Assembly: GCA_031411575.1 (NCBI GenBank)
Contig: JANOBJ010000305.1
Location: 1-5,700, forward strand
Length of the DNA: 5,700 nt
Source: JANOBJ01 sp031411575
Lineage (GTDB): Bacteria; Pseudomonadota; Gammaproteobacteria; Burkholderiales; Burkholderiaceae_C
Direction: 5' to 3'
Each line of letters opens with the position of its first letter. The first letter of the stretch is position 1. The notes beneath the pieces were generated by a model. It was not told the origin of the DNA and ran no database searches. It was given only the letters and a program-made list of their open reading frames with translations. Positions 1 to 4,397 of this stretch are shown here, piece after piece. The position numbers and the translations under genes were made by a program.

Positions 1-945
1 ACCGACCGTGGCGGCGTTGTCCAGCAGGCCGTCTTCTTCCATGATGCGGATGGTTTCCACCCCCGCGCGCATGGCCAGCGGGTTGCCGCCAAAGGTCGTG
101 CCGTGGTTGCCGGGCTGGAAGATGTGGGCCGCCTTCGGCCCCGCCACCACCGCGCCAATCGGCACGCCCGAGCCCAGGCCCTTGGCCAGCGGCATCACGT
201 CGGGCAGGATGCCCGCCCACTGGTGGGCAAACCACTTGCCGGTGCGGCCCATGCCGCACTGCACCTCGTCGATCATGAGCAGCCAGTCCTGCGCGTCGCA
301 CAGTGCGCGCACGTCCTTGAGATACTGCGCGCGCATCGGGTTCACGCCGCCTTCGCCCTGGATGGTCTCGAAGAACACGGCCACCACGTTGGGGTTGCCA
401 ACGGTCGCTTTTTTCAGCGCCTCGATGTCGTTGAGCGGCACGCGGATGAAGCCTTCGACCAGCGGTCCGAAGCCTTTCTGCACTTTTTCATTGCCGGTGG
501 CGGACAGCGTGGCAATGCTGCGGCCGTGAAAGGCCTTCTCATAGACCACGATCTCCGGCTTCTCGATGCCCTTGTCGTGGCCAAACTTGCGTGCCAGTTT
601 GAGCGCCGCTTCGTTCGCCTCCAGGCCGGTACAGCAGAAGAACACATTGGTCAGGCCCGACAGTTCCACCAGCTTGGCCGCCAGTTTTTCCTGGTTGGGT
701 ACGTGGTAGTAGTTCGAACTGTGGATGATCTTGGCAATCTGGTCCTGCAGCGCTGGCACCAACTTCGGGTGTGCATGCCCCAGGGTGTTGACCGCGATGC
801 CCCCCAGCCCGTCCAGATAGGCCTTGCCGTTCACGTCCCACACGCGGCAGCCCTTGCCGTGGCTCAGCGCAATCGGCAGGCGCCCGTAGGTGTTCATGGT
901 GTGCGGCGAGGCAGCTTCGATCAGGGTGGGCACGGCAGCGTTCAT
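1..945 (-). CDS. argD: Acetylornithine aminotransferase (ArgD-type class III PLP aminotransferase), N-terminal part
   Basis: Cytosolic PLP enzyme expected to interconvert N-acetylornithine and N-acetylglutamate semialdehyde in arginine synthesis. The first 315 residues are present; full ArgD proteins are about 390-400 aa, so roughly 80 C-terminal residues lie beyond the left edge. Visible motifs in order: YLDGLGGIAVNTLGH (43-57), the phosphate-binding loop as CCTGLEANEAALKLAR (104-119), FHGRS (139-143), the ETIQGEGG segment (193-200), IDEVQCGMGRTG (225-236) with the PLP-ring Asp226, the Schiff-base Lys255 in LAKGLGSG, and HGTTFGGNP (281-289). The ATG at 945 is supported by GGAG at 951-954. 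One oddity is CTG where most relatives have NSG or NTG in the phosphate loop. The gene is divergent from the DUF3579 gene. The class III fold is certain; acetylornithine rather than succinylornithine or another omega-amino substrate is inferred from motif wording and the biosynthetic context. Confidence 0.9.
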   Translation of the reverse strand, partial: MNAAVPTLIEAASPHTMNTYGRLPIALSHGKGCRVWDVNGKAYLDGLGGIAVNTLGHAHPKLVPALQDQIAKIIHSSNYYHVPNQEKLAAKLVELSGLTNVFFCCTGLEANEAALKLARKFGHDKGIEKPEIVVYEKAFHGRSIATLSATGNEKVQKGFGPLVEGFIRVPLNDIEALKKATVGNPNVVAVFFETIQGEGGVNPMRAQYLKDVRALCDAQDWLLMIDEVQCGMGRTGKWFAHQWAGILPDVMPLAKGLGSGVPIGAVVAGPKAAHIFQPGNHGTTFGGNPLAMRAGVETIRIMEEDGLLDNAATVG

Positions 946-1178
946 GGTGGCTCCAGAAATGAAACCGGCCCTCCGAGAACGCATGCAATTGCACTGTCAC
1001 AACGTCTGGCGGGCCGTTGGAACGTGATTTTAGGCGCAGACCTTGCTTTGTTTTTTGACAATTCCGCATCACAGCCATGCGGTGCGCCGGTTCCGGGTCT
1101 TCTATAAGATAGAATTATGGTGCGGTGCAACATGGCGCGATTCGGCCTGTCGCCAGCACCCCAAAATACCCCGATCCG
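946..1178. other. Divergent intergenic region between argD and the DUF3579 gene
   Basis: This stretch should carry promoters for both flanking genes. It contains the argD ribosome binding site, a perfect 10-bp palindrome TGCAATTGCA at 984-993, a T-rich run leading into TTGACA at 1055-1060, and a TAGAAT -10-like element at 1110-1115. The palindrome does not match the ArgR box pattern (TGAAT-N4-ATTCA), so I see no evidence of ArgR control. Minus-strand TAAAAT at 1027-1032 could be an argD -10, but no -35 lies at a proper spacing. Confidence 0.5.
1110..1115 (+). promoter_or_regulatory. Probable -10 element for the DUF3579 gene
   Basis: TAGAAT lies in the AT-rich context ATAAGATAGAATTATGG, unlike the GC-rich surroundings, and resembles the sigma70 -10 box. 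The same core GATAGAATT or TGATAGAATT also precedes rpsT on the other strand in this window. No good -35 hexamer lies 16-18 bp upstream; TTGACA at 1055-1060 is 49 bp away and cannot pair with it. Transcription would start near 1122, giving a leader of about 57 nt to the ATG at 1179 or almost none to the GTG at 1125. Confidence 0.4.
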
Positions 1179-1493
1179 ATGGCTTCTCCGTTGCCCAAAG
1201 AAATCTTCATCCAGGGCATCACCCGCGATGGCAAGACCTTCCGGCCCAGCGATTGGGCCGAGCGGCTGGCGGGCGTGATGAGCCCGTTTCGCCCCGGCGG
1301 GGCCACGCCCGGCAGCCACCTGAGCTATTCGCCCTGGTGCATCCCCACCACGCTCAATGGCGTCAAATGCGTGGTCGTTAACCGTGACCTGCGCGATTTC
1401 GACGTGATGGCCTGGGATTTCTGCCTGAACTTCGCGCGTGACAACGATCTGCAGGTGGCGGAGGCTTGCTTGCTGCCGGATCCGAAGAACTGA
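1179..1493 (+). CDS. DUF3579 domain-containing protein
   Basis: Small soluble protein of 104 residues from the ATG at 1179. It matches the DUF3579 family, common in Betaproteobacteria and of unknown function. Family-like signatures are EIFIQGITRDGKTFRPSDW (8-26) followed by AERLAGVMS, then GVKCVVVN (61-68), and the C-terminal NFARDNDLQV (84-93). No signal peptide or membrane segment is visible. I preferred 1179 because the conserved block begins a few residues later and homologues are about 100 aa. No clear Shine-Dalgarno precedes it. An in-frame GTG at 1125 would add 18 residues (MQHGAIRPV...) that do not look conserved. The gene converges on rpsT, with a bidirectional terminator 14 nt past its stop. 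Family assignment is from recall; no biochemical role can be stated. Confidence 0.85.
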   Translation: MASPLPKEIFIQGITRDGKTFRPSDWAERLAGVMSPFRPGGATPGSHLSYSPWCIPTTLNGVKCVVVNRDLRDFDVMAWDFCLNFARDNDLQVAEACLLPDPKN

Positions 1494-1506
1494 TCAGTTG
1501 GACATG

Positions 1507-1531
1507 AAAAAACCGCCCGAAGGCGGTTCTT
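1507..1531. terminator. Bidirectional intrinsic terminator between the DUF3579 gene and rpsT
   Basis: A 7-bp stem AACCGCC (1511-1517) and GGCGGTT (1522-1528) encloses a 4-nt loop. Read on the minus strand, the loop is UUCG and the stem runs into a T tract (1507-1512 are all A on the plus strand). That is a classic strong terminator for rpsT transcripts. On the plus strand it is followed only by CTT, so it is a weaker terminator for the DUF3579 gene, 14 nt past that stop. Confidence 0.88.
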
Positions 1532-1564
1532 AGACTCTGCTGACAGCGCACCCGTTACAAACGG

Positions 1565-1593
1565 CGGGCTGGTTCATCCACTGAACCGGCCCG
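1565..1593. repeat. 12-bp inverted repeat (hairpin) just downstream of rpsT
   Basis: CGGGCTGGTTCA (1565-1576) and TGAACCGGCCCG (1582-1593) pair over 12 positions, with a single T-G wobble, around a 5-nt TCCAC loop. The hairpin begins 18 nt past the rpsT stop. No T run follows on either strand, so it is not a canonical intrinsic terminator. It may be a 3'-end stabilising or processing stem upstream of the true terminator at 1507-1531. Confidence 0.7.
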
Positions 1594-1611
1594 GGCTGTT
1601 TGCCTGAAGCG

Positions 1612-1923
1612 TCAGGCGGCGGCCGTTACGGCGGTGGCCAGGGCTTTCACCTTGACCGACAGGCGGCTCTTGTCGCGAGCAGCCTTGTTCTTGTGGAAGA
1701 TGCCCTTGTCGGCGACGGTGTCGACAACAGCCTGCATCTTGCCGAAAGCCTCGGTGGCCTTGGCCTTGTCGCCAGCGGCCACCGCTTTTTCGACGTTCTT
1801 CACGGCGGTGCGGTATTTGGAGCGCAGCGAGGTGTTCGCGGCGTTGATCTTGACGTCCTGACGGACGCGTTTGCGGCCCGACGCGAGGCGCGGGTTCTTT
1901 TTCTTGGGCTTGGTAGATGCCAT
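1612..1923 (-). CDS. rpsT: 30S ribosomal protein S20
   Basis: Protein S20 is a primary 16S rRNA-binding component of the small ribosomal subunit. The 103-residue product has the Lys/Arg-rich N-terminus (KPKKKNPRLASGRKRVRQ, 5-22), the helical middle with GDKAKATEAFGKMQAVVD (51-68), and the S20 signature KGIFHKNKAARDKSRL (73-88). It is longer than E. coli S20 (87 aa), with an Ala-rich C-terminal extension, as I recall for Burkholderiales. The ATG at 1923 is preceded by AGGACACCACC, a fair ribosome binding site. An extended -10 promoter lies about 45 nt upstream. The upstream exported-protein gene is on the same strand only 72 bp away, with no terminator visible between them, so read-through into rpsT is possible. 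Identification is secure. Confidence 0.98.
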   Translation of the reverse strand: MASTKPKKKNPRLASGRKRVRQDVKINAANTSLRSKYRTAVKNVEKAVAAGDKAKATEAFGKMQAVVDTVADKGIFHKNKAARDKSRLSVKVKALATAVTAAA

Positions 1924-1967
1924 GGTGGTGTCCTAAATGTCTGTGGATGTTGTCAGCAAAGCCTTCA

Positions 1968-1976
1968 ATTCTATCA
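1968..1976 (-). promoter_or_regulatory. Extended -10 promoter element for rpsT
   Basis: On the minus strand the sequence reads TGATAGAAT, an extended -10 (TG, one base, then TAGAAT). It would start transcription near 1961 and leave a leader of about 38 nt before the rpsT ATG. No convincing -35 hexamer lies 16-18 bp upstream, which is tolerable for TGn-type promoters. It sits in the short gap after the stop codon of the exported-protein gene, so rpsT can be expressed independently. Confidence 0.55.
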
Positions 1977-1995
1977 CCACCGGGTCATATCAGCC

Positions 1996-4122
1996 TCAGC
2001 GCACCCGGACCTGCCTGACAGCGGACCACGCACCGGGATTGCCCGCAGAGTCGATGGCCCGCACCCGCCAGTACAGCGTGGCGGCGGGCAAGCCGCTGGT
2101 GCCGTACTGGGAAGCCACCACGCTCTGGCCGACCGTCAGGGGCGCCGCGAAGGTGCTGGATTCGTCAACCTGAAGGGTGTACGACGCAGCGCCGGCCACG
2201 TCGCTCCAGTCGAAGTTGACAAGCTGCCCGAGGTTGAAGCGTGCATCATTGGCGGGGCTCTGCAGCGCAGGGGCCGCCAGCGCAACGCCGCCCACCGGGG
2301 TCACGGTCAGTGTGGCCAGCCGCGTCATGCTGCCCAGATTGGCCGACAGCGTGACCAGCGTGTTGCCCGTCACGGCAACCGTGTTGACCGCAAAAGCCGC
2401 AGCGGTCTGACCCGCGGCGATGGTAACGGAGGCCGGCACGGACGCGGCGCTGGAGTTGCTCGACAGCCCCACCACAACGCCACCGGCGGGCGCGGCGGAA
2501 CTGAGGCTGGCCGCGGCGGTGACGGCATTGCCGCCCGTAACGTTGACGGGTGTTACGGACAAGGCTGCCAACGTGGATGCCCCGACGCCCGCACGCACGG
2601 TCAATTGCGCAAGTGCCGTCACAAACGCCGGTGCGGGCTGAATCGTCACCAGCACATCGGCGCTGACCGGCCGTGTACCCATCGTGAGGTTGACCCGGTC
2701 AGTCCCTGCCGGCACCGTCACGCTGGCGGGCAGGATGAGCGCGGCAGGGTTGTCACTGGTCAGCGTGACCAGAAACCCACCCGCCGGCGCCATGCCGTCC
2801 AACACGATGGTGCCCACCGACGATTGGCCTCCTTCAACGCTCAGCGGATCGAGGAAGAAGGTGGTCGCCTGCGTGGCCCCGGGCGTGGCCGTTACCAGCA
2901 GCGGCACGGTGAGTGTCTGGGTGCCCAAAGCCGTCACCAGCCTCGCGTTGATGTTGACCGTGGCATTGGCCGACACGGCAAAGGTTTCCACCGCAAAGCT
3001 CATGCATTCGCCGCCTTGGGTCAGACTGGCGGGCAATACGCGCGCCACGGTGCTGTTGCTGCTGCTCACGCTCAGGTTGATGGCGCTGATTTCGGGTGCC
3101 GGCGCCAACTGGTTGATGCAGGCCGTGCCGAAGGTGACGAATCCGCCCCGCACGGTGGTCTCGTCCAGCCGGTGCGAAACCAGGCGCGGCGTGGGTGCGA
3201 CCCCCGGTACCACGGCCACCCAGGCCCGACCCTGGTGCGATCCAAAGAACGTGCCGCCACCCGATAGGGCCTGTGGCGTGGTCACGATGCCTTCGAAGGC
3301 GGCGAACTGGATGCGGTTGACGGCGGCGCTGTTGAGCGGCATGGCCAGGCTGGTCGCGCCGGTCGGGATGGTGACCTGGGTGCGCGTTTGCGCCGCCGCG
3401 ACGAGGCTTGCACTGGCCACCAGCCCAAAGCTGCCCGCAGGCGCACCGCTGGCAAGTTGCAGCGTGGCCTGGCCGATAGTGCCGCCTACGATGCGCTTGG
3501 GGCTGGTGACGATCGGATAGGGTCCGCTGGCGCGGCACTGGTCCCGGTAGCTGGTGCCCTGGGTGGGCCGTCCCTGGCAACCCAAGGTGCATTCCTGGCG
3601 GAACGTGCACTGGCCGTTCACCCCGCGCGCGCAGTCAAACAGCAGGCCGGGGTCGCCGGTGCAGACAGGGCCAGAGAATGTGGTGTCAGGGTTCAGCAGC
3701 GGCTGGCTGGGTCGCGCCTGTGCCGTTACGTTCAACGTGGCGGACACGGTGCCGCCAGCCATCGGGTTGCTGGCCGAAATCGAGGCACTGAACGCGAGGC
3801 CGCTGTAGCGGCGATACAGCCCGTTCGTAGCGACCACCGCGCTCGCCTGTGTTTGCCCCGCGGCCACCGTGATTTGCGGGACCGATGCCGCCAGCTCAAG
3901 GTTCGAACTGCCCAGTTGCACAACCGTGCCCCCTGCGGGTGCCGCTGTTGCCAGCGTGACCAGTGCGGTTGACGTGCCGCCGCTACCCCCGGCGATGACC
4001 GACGGTACCAGTTGCAGGGAAGCGACCGCCTGGGCATGCACCGCGGGCACCCCGGCACACACCCCCAGCACCAAAAGGCCAATGGCCATCAGGATTTTCT
4101 GGGTGGTGGCGATGGGGTTCAT
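1996..4122 (-). CDS. Exported multi-domain Ig-like/FN3 protein with Cys-rich insert, function unknown
   Basis: I do not recognise a named family. The 708-residue product begins with a Sec signal peptide: Lys9, a hydrophobic core at 10-27 and a likely cleavage at VHA|QA after residue 30. The mature part is Ala/Val/Thr/Ser-rich and reads as beta-sandwich modules of about 90-100 residues at roughly 33-134, 202-308, 311-412, 421-512 and 516-608. Several share the pattern APAGG followed by VPASVTVPAG. A Cys-rich segment (about 136-200, six Cys) separates modules one and two. Module three has two more Cys (335, 373). The C-terminus (617-708) resembles fibronectin type III: FDWSDVAGAASYTLQVDES, then LYWRVRAIDSAGNPGAWS. 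No membrane anchor, LPXTG, PEP-CTERM or catalytic motif is evident, so a secreted or envelope-associated adhesive or structural role is inference only. The start at 4122 is favoured over 4152 because AGGAG (4128-4132) sits at ideal spacing and the signal peptide then begins normally. Confidence 0.85.
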   Translation of the reverse strand: MNPIATTQKILMAIGLLVLGVCAGVPAVHAQAVASLQLVPSVIAGGSGGTSTALVTLATAAPAGGTVVQLGSSNLELAASVPQITVAAGQTQASAVVATNGLYRRYSGLAFSASISASNPMAGGTVSATLNVTAQARPSQPLLNPDTTFSGPVCTGDPGLLFDCARGVNGQCTFRQECTLGCQGRPTQGTSYRDQCRASGPYPIVTSPKRIVGGTIGQATLQLASGAPAGSFGLVASASLVAAAQTRTQVTIPTGATSLAMPLNSAAVNRIQFAAFEGIVTTPQALSGGGTFFGSHQGRAWVAVVPGVAPTPRLVSHRLDETTVRGGFVTFGTACINQLAPAPEISAINLSVSSSNSTVARVLPASLTQGGECMSFAVETFAVSANATVNINARLVTALGTQTLTVPLLVTATPGATQATTFFLDPLSVEGGQSSVGTIVLDGMAPAGGFLVTLTSDNPAALILPASVTVPAGTDRVNLTMGTRPVSADVLVTIQPAPAFVTALAQLTVRAGVGASTLAALSVTPVNVTGGNAVTAAASLSSAAPAGGVVVGLSSNSSAASVPASVTIAAGQTAAAFAVNTVAVTGNTLVTLSANLGSMTRLATLTVTPVGGVALAAPALQSPANDARFNLGQLVNFDWSDVAGAASYTLQVDESSTFAAPLTVGQSVVASQYGTSGLPAATLYWRVRAIDSAGNPGAWSAVRQVRVR

Positions 4123-4127
4123 GATGG

Positions 4128-4132
4128 CTCCT
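4128..4132 (-). promoter_or_regulatory. Ribosome binding site that decides the start of the exported-protein gene
   Basis: AGGAG on the minus strand ends 5 nt before the ATG at 4122. It makes that codon, rather than the ATG 30 nt upstream at 4152, the likely start. Starting at 4152 would put MRQKNQAGAI ahead of the signal peptide and would begin inside the leader hairpin. Confidence 0.8.
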
Positions 4133-4146
4133 GCTTGGTTTTTCTG

Positions 4147-4162
4147 ACGCACTGCTGTGCGT
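4147..4162 (-). other. Small leader hairpin upstream of the exported-protein gene
   Basis: ACGCAC (4147-4152) and GTGCGT (4157-4162) form a perfect 6-bp stem with a 4-nt loop. If transcription starts near 4174 from the proposed promoter, this stem lies in the 5' untranslated leader, about 15 nt upstream of the ribosome binding site. It could influence mRNA stability or translation; that is inference from position alone. Confidence 0.45.
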
Positions 4163-4180
4163 GTGTCTCATGGCGTCGCG

Positions 4181-4209
4181 ATGCTAGTGGGGCTTTCATG
4201 CACTGACAA
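4181..4209 (-). promoter_or_regulatory. Sigma70-like promoter of the exported-protein gene
   Basis: On the minus strand TTGTCA (plus 4204-4209; 5 of 6 matches to TTGACA) is followed by exactly 17 bp and then TAGCAT (plus 4181-4186; 4 of 6, keeping the most conserved T, A and final T). The predicted transcription start near 4174 gives a leader of about 52 nt. This is the best-spaced promoter candidate in the window. Confidence 0.55.
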
Positions 4210-4230
4210 GGGTGCGCTGGGATTGCATGA
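4196..4230. repeat. Inverted repeat bracketing the -35 box, possible operator
   Basis: TCATGCA (4196-4202) and TGCATGA (4224-4230) are perfect 7-bp inverted copies separated by 21 bp. One arm lies in the promoter spacer and the other just upstream of the -35 hexamer at 4204-4209. The placement suits a regulator binding site, but two 7-bp arms in about 250 bp could occur by chance. Confidence 0.35.
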
Positions 4231-4246
4231 CCTGATGCCGCCGGAG

Positions 4247-4268
4247 TGCTATTTATTATGTAGCATCA
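4247..4268 (-). repeat. AT-rich 22-bp repeat element, intergenic copy
   Basis: The element contains the hairpin-forming pattern TGCTA-N9-TAGCA with an AT-only or nearly AT-only centre, in GC-rich DNA. Read on the minus strand it starts TGATGCTACA and ends ATAGCA, matching the copy inside murJ at 19 of 22 positions, in the opposite orientation. It lies between the promoter of the exported-protein gene and murJ. Confidence 0.65.
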
Positions 4269-4385
4269 AGACTCCGTTCCATGGCGCTCCCAGGACATGC
4301 CCCACTTTGTGTAATAAACGTATTTGCTGATCAGGGAGGGCGTCCTACGCTCGATCCTGCTCCCATTTCGCGCACGTCGCGCCGC

Positions 4386-4391
4386 TACACT
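4386..4391 (+). promoter_or_regulatory. Possible -10 element immediately before murJ
   Basis: TACACT resembles the -10 hexamer (TATAAT) and lies 6 nt before the murJ GTG codon. The 6-mer 17 bp upstream (CCATTT) is a poor -35. If used, transcription would start at or next to the start codon, which agrees with the absence of a Shine-Dalgarno sequence. Low certainty. Confidence 0.35.
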
Positions 4392-4397
4392 TGCGCG

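Noticed and set aside
984..993. TGCAATTGCA palindrome upstream of argD as an ArgR operator
   Set aside because: It does not fit the ArgR box pattern and is a single short palindrome likely to arise by chance.
1027..1032. Minus-strand TAAAAT as an argD -10 box
   Set aside because: No acceptable -35 lies 16-18 bp upstream; the nearest, TTGTCA at 1056-1061, is 23 bp away, so I did not list it as a promoter.
1055..1060. Perfect TTGACA -35 hexamer on the plus strand upstream of the DUF3579 gene
   Set aside because: The sequence 16-18 bp downstream has no -10-like hexamer, and the only plausible -10 (1110-1115) is 49 bp away.
103..1107. 334-codon plus-strand frame over argD
   Set aside because: It is antisense to a gene carrying all class III aminotransferase motifs; its own translation is low-complexity His/Arg/Ala-rich with no recognisable domain.
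1600..3267. Long open frame of 555 codons on the plus strand, antisense to rpsT and the exported-protein gene
   Set aside because: It is Arg/Gly/His-rich with no domain, typical of an antisense shadow in high-GC DNA, and overlaps two genes with clear signatures on the other strand.
3494..3508. RIVGG in the exported protein (residues 210-214), resembling the trypsin-family activation site
   Set aside because: No His-Asp-Ser protease motifs (such as TAAHC or GDSGGP) follow; the segment is the first strand of an Ig-like module.
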